Positions 8,238 through 17,059 of a stretch of 64,000 nt of DNA are shown here, piece after piece. This stretch comes from JAEUOS01 sp965279115 (lineage in GTDB: Bacteria; Pseudomonadota; Gammaproteobacteria; Burkholderiales; JAEUOS01). The stretch is from assembly GCA_965279115.1 (NCBI GenBank), contig OZ257137.1:4650001-4714000 (forward strand). Direction: 5' to 3'. The position numbers were made by a program, and so were the translations under genes. The notes beneath the pieces were generated by a model that saw only the letters and a program-made list of their open reading frames with translations, did not search any database and was not told the origin of the DNA. Each line of letters begins with the position of its first letter. Position 1 is the first letter of the stretch.

Positions 8238-9311
8238 ATGTCGAAAAGTTTCCTGCGCAGGATGTTTTGCGGCGTCACCGCCGGCATCGTCCTGGCCGCC
8301 ACGGCGCCCGCCGTATTGGCGCAGCAAAACCTCACCAAGGTGCGTTTCCAGCTGGACTGGCGTTTTGACGGGCAGGCCGCCCCGTTCCTGCTTGGTCGTG
8401 CCAAGGGTTACTTCGCGCAGGAAGGGCTGGACGTGCAGTTCGACGCCGGCGCCGGATCGGCTGCCGCCGTCGCGCGCCTGGCGGGCGGGGCCTATGAAAT
8501 GGGTTACGGCGACACCAGCGCGCTGGTCGAGTACCTCGCCAACAACAGCGGCAACCCGGCCGCGCGCATCCAGGCGGTGTATATGGTGCTCGACTCGACG
8601 CCCGCCTCCGCGATGGTGCTGAAGAAGAGCAACATCACCAAGCCCGCCGATTTCCTGGGCAAGACCCTCGGGGCACCGGTGTTTGACGCCGGTCGCAAGC
8701 TCTGGCCGCTGTTCGCCCGCGCCCAGGGGATCGACCCGGCCGGCGTGAAGTGGCAATCGATGGAACCCGCCTTGCGCGAGCAGATGCTGGTGCGCGGGCA
8801 GGTCGACGTGGTGACCGGCTTCGCACCCAGCAACATGCTGCAGGCCATCGGCATGGGCGCCAAGGAAGAAGACCTGAAAGTTTTCTACTACAAGGATTTC
8901 GGCGTCAAGGTCTATGGCAACGCGATCCTCGCCACCAGCCGCTTCATCGAACAGAATCCCAAGGCGGTTGCGGGCTTCGTGCGGGCCTTCAATCGCGCGC
9001 TCAAGGATTGCATGACCAATCCGGAGGAAGCCATCAAGTATGTGAAGGAGCGCGAACCGATTGTCGATACCGCGCTTGAACTGCGCCGGCTCAAGGGACT
9101 TCTCGACAACTTCGTGGTGACCGCCACCACCCGTTCCGACGGGTTGGGCGCGATCAGCAAGATCCGCCTCGACACCCAGGTCGAGGACGTCGCGCGCGCA
9201 TTCGCCCTCAAGAATCCGCCCAGCCCCGACCTGATCTTCAACTCCTCGTTCCTGCCTCCCAGGTCGGAACGGCAGCTGCCCGCCACGGTGCTGGCGGCAG
9301 TGGCCAAATAG
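8238..9311 (+). CDS. NitT/TauT-type ABC binding protein (NMT1/THI5-like)
   Basis: The 357-residue product has a signal peptide (MSKSFLRRMF...ending near VLAQQ) and the NMT1/THI5-like fold: VRFQLDWRFDGQAAPFLLG, AKGYFAQEGLDV, a Gly/Ala-rich AGSAAAVARLAGG loop and YEMGYGDTSALVEYLA. Members bind nitrate, sulfonates, pyrimidine precursors of thiamine, riboflavin or other small nitrogenous solutes in the periplasm. No matching permease or ATPase of the same class lies in the window; the ABC genes at 12.9-15.1 kb belong to the polar amino acid class. It probably imports, or cooperates in importing, the cluster's substrate, which is inference. GGAG at 8227-8230 precedes the ATG by seven bases. Confidence 0.85.
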   Translation: MSKSFLRRMFCGVTAGIVLAATAPAVLAQQNLTKVRFQLDWRFDGQAAPFLLGRAKGYFAQEGLDVQFDAGAGSAAAVARLAGGAYEMGYGDTSALVEYLANNSGNPAARIQAVYMVLDSTPASAMVLKKSNITKPADFLGKTLGAPVFDAGRKLWPLFARAQGIDPAGVKWQSMEPALREQMLVRGQVDVVTGFAPSNMLQAIGMGAKEEDLKVFYYKDFGVKVYGNAILATSRFIEQNPKAVAGFVRAFNRALKDCMTNPEEAIKYVKEREPIVDTALELRRLKGLLDNFVVTATTRSDGLGAISKIRLDTQVEDVARAFALKNPPSPDLIFNSSFLPPRSERQLPATVLAAVAK

Positions 9312-9339
9312 TCCCCTTCCATCGTCGGGCGATACTGAA

Positions 9340-9846
9340 ATGTCCATCGAAACCGTAACGCTGAAGGTCGCGCCGATCAGCGCGGCCGCATTCGAACCCT
9401 ACGGCACCGTGATGCCGCCTCATGAGGACGGCAAGATGTTCGGCCCGGACGAGGCGCAACTCGACCTGGGCCGCGGGACGCCGCGCTTTTACGTGATGCG
9501 CCTGTTCGGGCGGCCGATGGGCTTTTCCCGCATCACCCGCCACCTGAGCGTGACCCAATGCCTGGCCTCGGTCGAGGGCGGGTCGTGGCTGGTGGCGGTG
9601 TGCCCGCCCGACGATCCCGACAACCCGGCGGCCACGCCCGACCTGTCGAAACTGGCGGCGTTCGAAGTGCCGGGCAATGTGGCGATCATGCTCAAGCGCA
9701 GTACCTGGCATGCGGGGCCGTACTTCGCCGGCAAGACCAAGGACTTCTTCAACCTCGAACTGGCCGACACCAACCAGGTGGACCACCATTCGTGCGAACT
9801 GGGCAAGACCTTCGGCAAGGTATTCGAGTTCGCCCAGCCTGCCTGA
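9340..9846 (+). CDS. Ureidoglycolate lyase family protein (AllA-like)
   Basis: This 168-residue protein matches the ureidoglycolate lyase family. It has the opening LKVAPISAAAFEPYGTV, a cupin-like core with RHLSVTQCLASVEGGSWLVAVCPPD, FEVPGNVAIMLKRSTWHAGPYF and a final Asn/Asp-rich segment. AllA splits ureidoglycolate into glyoxylate and urea at the end of allantoin degradation. Together with the neighbouring PuuE-type gene this suggests that ureide intermediates are formed, although no allantoate amidohydrolase is recognised in between. Family members outside purine pathways exist, so the substrate may be a different ureido or carbinolamine compound. It sits 28 bases after the binding-protein gene and 31 bases before a flavin monooxygenase on the same strand. 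Confidence 0.8.
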   Translation: MSIETVTLKVAPISAAAFEPYGTVMPPHEDGKMFGPDEAQLDLGRGTPRFYVMRLFGRPMGFSRITRHLSVTQCLASVEGGSWLVAVCPPDDPDNPAATPDLSKLAAFEVPGNVAIMLKRSTWHAGPYFAGKTKDFFNLELADTNQVDHHSCELGKTFGKVFEFAQPA

Positions 9847-9877
9847 TGCACAGCCTTTGCACGGGAAGATCCGCACC

Positions 9878-11332
9878 ATGCCGCTGAATACCCCACTGCC
9901 GGACGCACCGCAGAGGCTGGAGGCGCTGGTCAGGCAGGCGCGTGCCGACCTGGCGCTGATGTCCTACCCCAACCGGTCATGGGTGCGGCCACCGGTGACC
10001 CGGCTCGCGCCGTTGTTTGACGTCCTCATCATCGGCGCCGGCCAGGCCGGTCTTGCAGCCGGGCTCGCCCTGTGGCGTGAAGGCGTGACCAATGTGCTCC
10101 TGGTCGACCGCAGCGAGCCGGGCTTCGAGGGGCCGTGGGAAACCTATGCGCGCATGGAAACCCTGCGCACACCCAAGACCTCGATCGGGCTGGAAAGCGG
10201 CATACCTTCGCTGACCGCCCGGGCGTGGCACGCGGCCCGCTATGGTGCGGATGCCTGGGAAACGTTCCAGCGGGTGCCGCGCGTGGAATGGATGGATTAT
10301 CTGCGCTGGCTGCGCGGCGTCATCGACCTGGAGGTACGAAACCGCACGGCCGCCGGGGCGCTCGCACCGGCGGCCGACGGCCTGATCGCCGTGCCTCTGG
10401 AGTGCGACGGCAAGGTGGAAACCGTCCATGCGCGCCACGTGGTACTGGCGACCGGGTTCGATGGATCCGGTATGTGGCATGTGCCGGAGCACATCGCCGC
10501 GGCGGTGCCGGCGGAACACCTGTCCCATTCCAATGTGCCGCTCGATCTTGCAAGACTGGCCGGCAAGCGTCTCGGCATACTGGGCCACGGGGCATCGGCG
10601 TTCGATACCGCCGCCGCCGCTCTCGCGGCGGGCGCGGCATCGGTGGATGTCTGCTATCGACGGCGCGACATTCCGCAGGTCAATCCGCATCGCCACCTCG
10701 AATACGTGGGCCTGCTCAAGCATTACGGCGAGCTGCCACCGGCCTTGCGCTGGGAGATCGCGCACTTTTTCGACACGCGCGACCAGCCGCCAACCCAGAA
10801 CGCCTGGAACGCAGCGACTGCGTATCCGAACTGCCGGGTCCATTCGTCCTGTCCATGGGATGCGCTTGAATGCAAGGACGGGGTGGTCAAGGTGTCCACG
10901 CCGCGCGGGAACTTCGAGTTCGACCACATCATCTGTGCCACCGGGTCGATGGTCAACCTGGCGGCGCGGCCGGAACTGCGCGACGTCGCCGTCCACGTGG
11001 CGCGCTGGAACGACCGTTACCAGCCGCCGGCGGCGCTGGAGCACCCGGCGCTGGCGCAGTATCCCTATGTCGGCGAGGACTATCAGTTGCAACCGCTCGT
11101 GCCGGGTTCCGGTTTCGACTGGCTGCAGCGGGTCTATGCGTACAATTTTTCGAGCTACGTGAGCATGGGACCGCATTCCACCTCGGTGTCGGCACACAAG
11201 TATTCGATCCCGCGCATGGTGCGCGGCATTACCCGGTCGCTCATGTTCGAGCAGCTCGACGCGGTCATGCCGGGCATCGAGGCCTATGACGAGATCGAGT
11301 TGCGACTGCCGCCGGAGCGGGCGGCGGCTTAG
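9878..11332 (+). CDS. FAD/NAD(P)-dependent monooxygenase, paralogue A
   Basis: The 484-residue product has an N-terminal FAD Rossmann motif GAGQAG (53-58), a GPWETYARMETLRTPK segment, VVLATGFDGSG near 188-197, and a second nucleotide-binding motif GHGAS at 236-240. This two-dinucleotide-domain layout is that of flavin-containing and Baeyer-Villiger monooxygenases, but the classical FMO fingerprint FxGxxxHxxxY/F is only partly kept (LSHSN). It is clearly paralogous to the protein encoded at 19796-21253: same length, same positions of both motifs, shared EGPW, LRTPK and RYQPPA segments. It probably oxygenates the cluster's substrate or an intermediate. The start ATG 9878 is the first that keeps about 50 residues before the Rossmann fold. 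Confidence 0.8.
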   Translation: MPLNTPLPDAPQRLEALVRQARADLALMSYPNRSWVRPPVTRLAPLFDVLIIGAGQAGLAAGLALWREGVTNVLLVDRSEPGFEGPWETYARMETLRTPKTSIGLESGIPSLTARAWHAARYGADAWETFQRVPRVEWMDYLRWLRGVIDLEVRNRTAAGALAPAADGLIAVPLECDGKVETVHARHVVLATGFDGSGMWHVPEHIAAAVPAEHLSHSNVPLDLARLAGKRLGILGHGASAFDTAAAALAAGAASVDVCYRRRDIPQVNPHRHLEYVGLLKHYGELPPALRWEIAHFFDTRDQPPTQNAWNAATAYPNCRVHSSCPWDALECKDGVVKVSTPRGNFEFDHIICATGSMVNLAARPELRDVAVHVARWNDRYQPPAALEHPALAQYPYVGEDYQLQPLVPGSGFDWLQRVYAYNFSSYVSMGPHSTSVSAHKYSIPRMVRGITRSLMFEQLDAVMPGIEAYDEIELRLPPERAAA

Positions 11333-11395
11333 TCGGTGCCGAAGGTCATTCGAGCGGACGCGTTCCCGCCAGCCTGCTCCCCGGGCGGGCGCGGC

Positions 11396-12925
11396 ATGAC
11401 GCCATTTCTGGTCAGCGGCGTGCGGCTGGGCATCGATGCACAGGCGGGCACAGGTGCCATTGCGCACGGCCGGCGTGTCGACATACGGCTTGCGCGCGGG
11501 AAGATCGCCGCGATCACGCCCGCGACGCGGCGCGCGCGGGCGGGCGATGCGGGCGTACTCGATGGCCGCGACCTGATCGTCTTTCCCGGGTTCGTCAATG
11601 CGCATGTCCATTCGAACGAAAGCTTCGAGCAGGGCGCCTATGACGGCGTTGCCCTGGAGGAATGGCTGGTGCTGGCGTATCCGCCGCTGGCTGGCGAGCG
11701 CGCGGCGCCGCGGCTGGACTACCTGCGGGCGATGAAAATGGCCATGCAGTCGCTGCGCTCCGGCGTGACGGCGCTGCATGACGATTTCCTCAACCCCGGC
11801 TGCGACGCGGCGCGGCTGGATGCCGTGCTCGACGCCTACGCCGTCAGCGGCATGCGCGCCGCGGTCGCCTGCACGTTCGCCGACCGCGCCTATCTCGACG
11901 GGCTTGCCGACGGCCGCGCACTTTGCCCGCCGGCGCTGCGCAAGCGCCTGGATGAGATGCGCGGCCGTAGCGTGCGCGAACAGGTGCGGTTCCATGAAGC
12001 GGCCGCCGCCCGCCTGCGCGGGCGGCATGCCGCCCGTCTCAAGCTCACGCTCGGGCCGCGCGGGCCGCAGCGCTGCAGCGTGAACCTGCTGCGCCTGGTC
12101 GGCGAGATGTCGGCGCATGCCGCGATACCGGTGCACATGCACGTGCTGGAGAGCCGTGCGCAATGGCTGGCCGGGCGGCGCCAGCACGGCAGGAGCCTGG
12201 TGGCGGTGCTCGAAGAGGCCGGGCTGCTGTCGACGCGCCTGACCATGAACCATGCGATCTGGATCGACGCCGAGGACATCGCGCGGATGGGTGCGCATGG
12301 CGTTTCCACCACCCACAACCCGATGTCGAACTTCAAGCTCTCGAGCGGCCTGTCGCCGGTCAAGCGGCTGCTGGCCGGGGGCGTCAATGTCGCGCTCGGC
12401 AGCGATGGGCCGGCCACCGGCGACAGCGCAGATTTCCTGCAAAGCCTGCGCTTCGCCGCGCTGGTGCACAAACTCGACGTCGAAGATCCCGCCGACGCGC
12501 CGGGCGCCGCCGCGCTCATCCACATGGCCACCGCGGCAGGCGTGCGGTCGATGGGCGGAGGCGGGAGCGCCGGCCGGCTGGCGCCGGGCCAGCTTGCGGA
12601 CCTGACCTTCCTTGACGCGCGCAATCTGGCGTTCGTGCCACTGAACCATGCGCCGCGACAGCTTGCCTACGCGGCCAGCAGCGATGCCGTCGCCGGCGTG
12701 ATGGTGGCGGGCGAAATGGTGTACTGGCAGGGGCGCTTCGCGGGCTTCGACGCCGCCGCGATCGAGGCGGAGATCCGCGAGGCCGCCGCGCGTTTCCGGC
12801 GCGACGTGCTGGGAAAGCGCCGTGTCGCCAACCGCGAATTGCGGCCCTTCATTCGCCGGGTCGTCGCCAACGCGCGGCGCGAAACCGCCGACTGCCCTAC
12901 CCTCAACCGGGTCGCGCTCGCCTGA
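11396..12925 (+). CDS. ATZ/TRZ-type metal-dependent amidohydrolase
   Basis: This 509-residue amidohydrolase carries the full metal site of the ATZ/TRZ/cytosine deaminase subtype: HVHSN with His70 and His72 after FPGFVNA, HMHVLES with His249, MNHAIWI with His286, and SDGPATGD with Asp337, plus STTHNPMSNFKLSSG. Such enzymes hydrolyse or deaminate nitrogen heterocycles (s-triazines, cytosine, guanine, adenosyl compounds) in the cytoplasm. In this cluster it is the natural candidate for removing an exocyclic amino group or opening a ring. The C-terminal 80 residues form the small composite beta domain and an Arg-rich tail. A GTG at 11336 in frame is an alternative start. The permease gene follows two bases after the stop. 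Confidence 0.85.
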   Translation: MTPFLVSGVRLGIDAQAGTGAIAHGRRVDIRLARGKIAAITPATRRARAGDAGVLDGRDLIVFPGFVNAHVHSNESFEQGAYDGVALEEWLVLAYPPLAGERAAPRLDYLRAMKMAMQSLRSGVTALHDDFLNPGCDAARLDAVLDAYAVSGMRAAVACTFADRAYLDGLADGRALCPPALRKRLDEMRGRSVREQVRFHEAAAARLRGRHAARLKLTLGPRGPQRCSVNLLRLVGEMSAHAAIPVHMHVLESRAQWLAGRRQHGRSLVAVLEEAGLLSTRLTMNHAIWIDAEDIARMGAHGVSTTHNPMSNFKLSSGLSPVKRLLAGGVNVALGSDGPATGDSADFLQSLRFAALVHKLDVEDPADAPGAAALIHMATAAGVRSMGGGGSAGRLAPGQLADLTFLDARNLAFVPLNHAPRQLAYAASSDAVAGVMVAGEMVYWQGRFAGFDAAAIEAEIREAAARFRRDVLGKRRVANRELRPFIRRVVANARRETADCPTLNRVALA

Positions 12926-12927
12926 TC

Positions 12928-13581
12928 ATGGATTTCGAATGGAGCGTGTTTCTCGAAGCCATCCCGTCCCTTGTCAAGGGGATGGTGAACACGGTGAAGA
13001 TCGCCGGCATGGCCGCGGTGCTGGCCTTGCTGCTGGGGCTGGTGGGCGGCCTGTGCCGGGTCTCGCGCAGCGCCTGGCTGCGCGGCCCGGCGCTGGTGTA
13101 CGTGACGATCATGCGCGCCGTGCCAGTACTGGTGACCCTGATGTTCCTCTACTACGGGCTGCCGTCGGCGAAGATCCTGCTCGACGCCGTCACGGTGGGA
13201 GTGGTGGGCCTGGCGCTCACCAGCGGCGCCTATACCAGCGAAATCCTGCGCGCCGGAATCCAGTCGCTCGATCGCGGCCAGATGCGCGCCGCGCGCGCCC
13301 TCGGCATGAGCTACGCGCTGGCGATGCGTCGCATCATCCTGCCGCAGGCATTGCGCCGGGTGTTGCCGCCGCTGACTTCCGAACTGATCACGCTGGTCAA
13401 GAACACCGCGCTGGTATCGACCATCGCGATCTCCGAGTTGCTGCGCGCCGGCACCGACTTCATGGTCTGGAAGGCCAACACTTTCAGCCCCTTTGCCGGG
13501 GTCGCGCTGGGATACCTGTTGCTGACCCTGCCGTTGATCGGCCTGAACGCCTGGCTGGAGCGCCGCTACGCGGTGAACTGA
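12928..13581 (+). CDS. Polar amino acid-type ABC transporter permease
   Basis: The 217-residue product has about five membrane helices and the HisM/GlnP-type permease signature: GMVNTVKIAG at the N-terminus, YVTIMRAVPVLVTLMFLYYGLP, and the EAA-like loop GMSYALAMRRIILPQALRRVLPPL, which contacts the ATPase. It belongs to the His/Glu/Gln/Arg/opine uptake class. It lies two bases after the amidohydrolase gene and five bases before its ATPase, so all are in one transcript. Only one permease gene is present, so a homodimeric channel is expected. The ligand is probably a charged nitrogenous compound related to the cluster's substrate rather than a standard amino acid; this is inference. Confidence 0.88.
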   Translation: MDFEWSVFLEAIPSLVKGMVNTVKIAGMAAVLALLLGLVGGLCRVSRSAWLRGPALVYVTIMRAVPVLVTLMFLYYGLPSAKILLDAVTVGVVGLALTSGAYTSEILRAGIQSLDRGQMRAARALGMSYALAMRRIILPQALRRVLPPLTSELITLVKNTALVSTIAISELLRAGTDFMVWKANTFSPFAGVALGYLLLTLPLIGLNAWLERRYAVN

Positions 13582-13586
13582 CCTCC

Positions 13587-14357
13587 ATGAGTGCCTTGCT
13601 GACCATCCGCAACCTGCACAAGGGCTATGCCGGCACGCCGGTGCTGCGCGGCATCGACCTGGAGGTGGATGCGGGTGAGGTGGTGGTGGTGATCGGTCCG
13701 TCCGGATCAGGCAAGTCGACACTGCTGTCCTGCGTCAATTTTCTCGAACCCTTCGAGGCGGGCGAGATCGCCTTCGATGGGCGCCCGGTCGGTTTCGCCC
13801 CGCTGGGCGCCGGCACGCGCCTGCGCCAGGGCGAAGCAGAGTTGAACCTGCTGCGGCGTGACATCGGCATGGTGTTCCAGCAGTTCAACCTGTTTCCGCA
13901 CTTCTCCGTACTGGCGAACCTGATGGAGGCGCCGCTTCGGGTGCGCGGCAGGCCGGAGACCGAGGTGCGTATCGAGGCCGAAAAGCTGCTCGCCAAGGTC
14001 GGTCTGTCGCACAAGGCCGACGCCTACCCGCGCGAGCTTTCCGGCGGCCAGCAACAGCGCGTGGCCATCGCGCGGGCGCTGGCGATGCAGCCCAAGCTGA
14101 TGCTGTTCGACGAAGTGACCTCCGCGCTCGACCCCGAACTCAAGGGCGAGGTGCTCAAGGTGATGCGCACCCTGGCGCTTGAGGGCATGACCATGCTGGT
14201 GGTCACCCACGAGATGCAGTTCGCACGCGAGGTGGCCGACCGCGTCGTCTTCATGGAGGACGGCCGCATCGTCGAGACCGCGCCCGCGGCGGAGTTCTTC
14301 GACACCCCCAGGCAGACGCGCACGCGCGAATTCATTGCCTCCATCCAGAGCACCTGA
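13587..14357 (+). CDS. Polar amino acid-type ABC transporter ATP-binding protein
   Basis: This 256-residue ATPase contains Walker A GPSGSGKST, Q-loop VFQQFNLFPH, signature LSGGQQQR, Walker B LMLFDEVTSALDPE and the switch His in VVTHEMQFA, matching the HisP/GlnQ subfamily. It energises uptake by the permease encoded just upstream, with the binding protein encoded just downstream. The start ATG 13587 follows the permease stop by five bases; the long upstream open frame is only the shadow of other genes. An insert rich in Gly/Ala/Leu between Walker A and the Q-loop (FAPLGAGTRLRQGEAELNLL) is somewhat longer than in HisP but is also seen in this subfamily. Confidence 0.92.
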   Translation: MSALLTIRNLHKGYAGTPVLRGIDLEVDAGEVVVVIGPSGSGKSTLLSCVNFLEPFEAGEIAFDGRPVGFAPLGAGTRLRQGEAELNLLRRDIGMVFQQFNLFPHFSVLANLMEAPLRVRGRPETEVRIEAEKLLAKVGLSHKADAYPRELSGGQQQRVAIARALAMQPKLMLFDEVTSALDPELKGEVLKVMRTLALEGMTMLVVTHEMQFAREVADRVVFMEDGRIVETAPAAEFFDTPRQTRTREFIASIQST

Positions 14358-14368
14358 AAGGAACCCAG

Positions 14369-15139
14369 ATGAGACATCTTCCCCGCAAGTTCTTGACCAT
14401 AGTCGCCGGCGCGCTGATCTGCGCCGCGGCTGCCGCAACTGCGCATGCCCAGGACACGCTGGCGAAGGTGCGCCAGGCCGGCACGATCGTGATCGGCAAC
14501 GGCGGCGCCTATCCGCCGTTCGAGTTTGTCGAGAACGGCAACCTGGTCGGTTTTGACATCGACCTGGGCAACGAGATCGCGCGCCGTCTGGGTGTCAAGG
14601 CGCAGTGGGAGAAGTTCGACTTCAACGGACTGATCCCCGCGCTGCAGTCGAAGCGCGTCGATGTGCTCGTCACGGCGATGACAAAGACGCCTGAGCGCGA
14701 GCAGCGCATGCGCTTCTCGGTCTCGTACTACGATTCCGGCATCGCCGCGGCCGTCCGGCCCGGGATGTCGATCACCCGCCCCGAAGACCTGGCCGGCAAG
14801 GTGATCGCCGTGCAGGTGGGCACCGCGGGCGAACGCTATGTACGCGAGAAGGCCCAGACCAGCGCACGCGAGATCAAGACCTACAACGAATTCCCGCTCG
14901 CCCTGGCCGATGTCGAGGCCGGCCGCGCCGATGTAGTGGTCAACACCATGCCGGTGATCAAGTACAACGTCGTCAGGCGCGGCAACAAGCTTGGTGTGGT
15001 GGGGCCCTGGGACACCCGCGAGGTCGGCATCAATACCCGCCAGGAAGACACGGCGCTCATGGAAGTCATCAACAAGACGCTGGCCGACCTCAAGGCGGAG
15101 GGCTTCCTCGCCAAGCTCGATGCCAAGTGGTTCAAGTGA
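14369..15139 (+). CDS. Polar amino acid-type ABC transporter binding protein
   Basis: The 256-residue product has a signal peptide (Arg/Lys start, Ala-rich core, cleavage near AHAQ) and the family 3 solute-binding fold: IVIGNGGAYPPFEF, GNLVGFDIDLGNEIARRLG, GLIPALQSKRVDVLV and AMTKTPEREQRMRFSVSYYDSG. The paired Thr-Pro-Glu-Arg motif contacts the ligand carboxylate in this family, so the ligand likely carries an alpha-amino-acid-like or carboxylate group. AAGGA lies nine bases before the ATG. It completes an importer with the two genes upstream and is followed by the Rieske oxygenase gene, in keeping with substrate uptake feeding oxygenation. Confidence 0.9.
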   Translation: MRHLPRKFLTIVAGALICAAAAATAHAQDTLAKVRQAGTIVIGNGGAYPPFEFVENGNLVGFDIDLGNEIARRLGVKAQWEKFDFNGLIPALQSKRVDVLVTAMTKTPEREQRMRFSVSYYDSGIAAAVRPGMSITRPEDLAGKVIAVQVGTAGERYVREKAQTSAREIKTYNEFPLALADVEAGRADVVVNTMPVIKYNVVRRGNKLGVVGPWDTREVGINTRQEDTALMEVINKTLADLKAEGFLAKLDAKWFK

Positions 15140-15179
15140 GGATCCGCTGCTTGCGTCAACGGCTTACCTGAGGAATTCC

Positions 15180-16340
15180 ATGCACACCCGCTCCGAAGAC
15201 CTGTTTGACCCGCGGCGCTATGCGCGTTTGCGCAAGCCGCTCCTTGAAGCCGAAGGGCTCCCGGCCGACTGCTATGTCGATGAACGGTTTTTCCGGCGCG
15301 AACTGGACACCGTGTTTGCCGGCAGCTGGATGATGGCCGGCCGCGCCGACCGCATCCCCGCCACCGGTGACTATTTCACGCTTGATTACGCCGGTGCCTC
15401 CCTGGTGGTGATCCGCGATCGCGACCTCAAGGTGCGCGTCTATGCCAACGCCTGCCGCCACCGCGGCGCGCGCCTGGTGTCGGGCGAGGGCAATGCGCGG
15501 GCGTTCGTCTGCCCGTACCACGCATGGACCTACGCGCTCGACGGCAGCCTGCGCGGCTGCGCGGGCATGGAGGACACGAAGTACTTCGACCGCGCCGACT
15601 ACGGGCTGACCGAGGTGCGCAGCGACTCGTGGGGCGGATTCGTCTTCTTCAATGTCGACGGCAAGGCCCCTGATCTGGCGGACTGGCTGGGCGAACTGCC
15701 GGAGCGCCTGGCGATGTACCGCTTCGAGGACATGGCGGCCACCCGCGTACGTATCCATGACATCGACTGCAACTGGAAAGCCTGGGTCGAGAACTACATG
15801 GAGGGCTACCACATCCCCACCGTGCACCGGGCCACCATCAGCGCGCACAAGGCTGTCAATACTCCGGAGGATCCGGCCGGTCGCGGCCAGTACAGCGCGA
15901 TCTTCGAGAAACACGATGGCACGCTGGCGGTGCTGCCGGGCGACGCGGGCTTCCCGCCGCTGGAGTCCCTGGTGGGCGAGTCGGCGCGCGGCAGCCGCTT
16001 CATGCTGATCTATCCCATGACCATGTTCGCGCTCACCATCGACGCGATGTGGACCTTCCAGTGCCTGCCGATGGGGCCGGAGAAAACCCGCGTCATCCAC
16101 ACCTCGCTGTTCCCGAAGTCGCGCCTGGCGCTCCCGGATTTCGAAACCCTGGCGGCCAACTATTACAAGCGCCAGGACATGGTGGTCAAGGAGGACAACG
16201 ACATCGCCGCGATCCAGCAGCAGGGCCTGCGCTCGCCGCTGACCACCCCGGGCCGCTTCGCATCAAAGGAAAAGATCGTGCACGCACTCGACAACTGGGT
16301 GCTCGACCGGGTGCTCGGCACGACGGGGGAGCGCGCATGA
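15180..16340 (+). CDS. Rieske non-heme iron oxygenase, alpha subunit
   Basis: This 386-residue protein has the Rieske [2Fe-2S] ligands in CRHRG (Cys92, His94) and CPYHAW (Cys111, His114), and the mononuclear iron site in NWKAWVENYMEGYHIPTVH with His211 and His216 and an acidic partner in the EDND segment near residue 341. It is closest in type to single-component-alpha enzymes that hydroxylate or N-demethylate quaternary amines and heterocycles. A reductase is needed for electrons, yet none is encoded in the window, so an unlinked one must serve. GAGG at 15170-15173 sets the start at ATG 15180. The stop overlaps the RutB-like gene start (ATGA). Confidence 0.88.
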   Translation: MHTRSEDLFDPRRYARLRKPLLEAEGLPADCYVDERFFRRELDTVFAGSWMMAGRADRIPATGDYFTLDYAGASLVVIRDRDLKVRVYANACRHRGARLVSGEGNARAFVCPYHAWTYALDGSLRGCAGMEDTKYFDRADYGLTEVRSDSWGGFVFFNVDGKAPDLADWLGELPERLAMYRFEDMAATRVRIHDIDCNWKAWVENYMEGYHIPTVHRATISAHKAVNTPEDPAGRGQYSAIFEKHDGTLAVLPGDAGFPPLESLVGESARGSRFMLIYPMTMFALTIDAMWTFQCLPMGPEKTRVIHTSLFPKSRLALPDFETLAANYYKRQDMVVKEDNDIAAIQQQGLRSPLTTPGRFASKEKIVHALDNWVLDRVLGTTGERA

Positions 16341-17059
16341 GCACGGCGCCCGAACTGCTTTGTATCGACGCACGCCCCGGGCCCTTGAGGTGGTCCGCCG
16401 CGGAGACCGCGCTGATCGTGGTCGACATGCAGAATGGCTTTCTCAAGCCGGGCGGATACTTCGACAACGTCGGCTACGACCTCTCCCACGCACCAGCGAC
16501 CATTGCGTCAGTTGCGCGTGCGATCGCCACGGCGCGCGCCGGCGGTATCCAGGTGGTGTTCATCCAGAGCGGCTTCGACGCCCGCCACCTGTGCGTGGGC
16601 GGCCCGACCGCGCCGGTGTGGCACAAGTCGGAAGCGCAGGTGCTGATGCACGAACGCCCCGAACTGGCCTACCGCCTGATCACCGACGGCACCTGGGACT
16701 ACGAGATTGTCGACGAACTGGTGCCCGGCCCGGCCGAGCCGGTGATCCGCAAGTCGCGCTACAGCGCGTTTGCCGGCACCAGCCTCGACCAGTACCTGCG
16801 GGCCAGGCGCATCCATAACCTCGTCTTTGCCGGCGTGGCTGCCAATGTGTGCGTCGAGAGCACCCTTCGCGAGGCCTATCACCGCGAGTACTTCTGCCTG
16901 CTGCTGGAGGACGCCACCCATCACGCCGGACCGCCTTTCCTGCGCGAGGCCACCCTGTGGAACGTCGAGCGCTTTTTTGGCTGGGTAACCGGCAATGCAT
17001 CCTTTGAAGCCGCAGTCGGCTTGCCGTTGGCGGCTTCGCAAGCCAAGGTGGCCGCATGA
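16337..17059 (+). CDS. RutB-type isochorismatase-family amidohydrolase
   Basis: The 240-residue product is much closer to RutB, the (peroxy)ureidoacrylate amidohydrolase of the Rut uracil pathway, than to other isochorismatase-like proteins: ALIVVDMQN, PGGYFDNVGYD, GGP..PVWHKSEA, GTWDYEIVDELVP, RKSRYSAFAGTSLD, NVCVESTLREA, EDATHHAGP and VERFFGWV. The catalytic triad Asp30, Lys139 and Cys172 has the same spacing as in RutB. It would release carbamate, and so ammonia and CO2, from a ureido or amide acid in the cytoplasm. The other rut genes (rutA, C, D, E, F) are absent. It overlaps the genes on both sides by four bases, so it is tightly co-expressed with the Rieske oxygenase and the nitrilase. 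Confidence 0.86.
   Translation: MSTAPELLCIDARPGPLRWSAAETALIVVDMQNGFLKPGGYFDNVGYDLSHAPATIASVARAIATARAGGIQVVFIQSGFDARHLCVGGPTAPVWHKSEAQVLMHERPELAYRLITDGTWDYEIVDELVPGPAEPVIRKSRYSAFAGTSLDQYLRARRIHNLVFAGVAANVCVESTLREAYHREYFCLLLEDATHHAGPPFLREATLWNVERFFGWVTGNASFEAAVGLPLAASQAKVAA

Noticed and set aside
7019..11332. A complete urate-to-glyoxylate pathway
   Set aside because: PuuE- and AllA-type genes and a HpxO-like fold monooxygenase are nearby, but genes for hydroxyisourate and OHCU processing, allantoate amidohydrolase and xanthine oxidation are not seen.
9977..12649. An 890-codon minus-strand open frame
   Set aside because: It is antisense to the flavin monooxygenase and amidohydrolase genes, with His/Arg-rich low-complexity sequence.
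16337..17059. A standard Rut uracil-degradation operon
   Set aside because: Only a RutB-type gene is present. RutA, RutC, RutD, RutE, RutF and RutG were not recognised.
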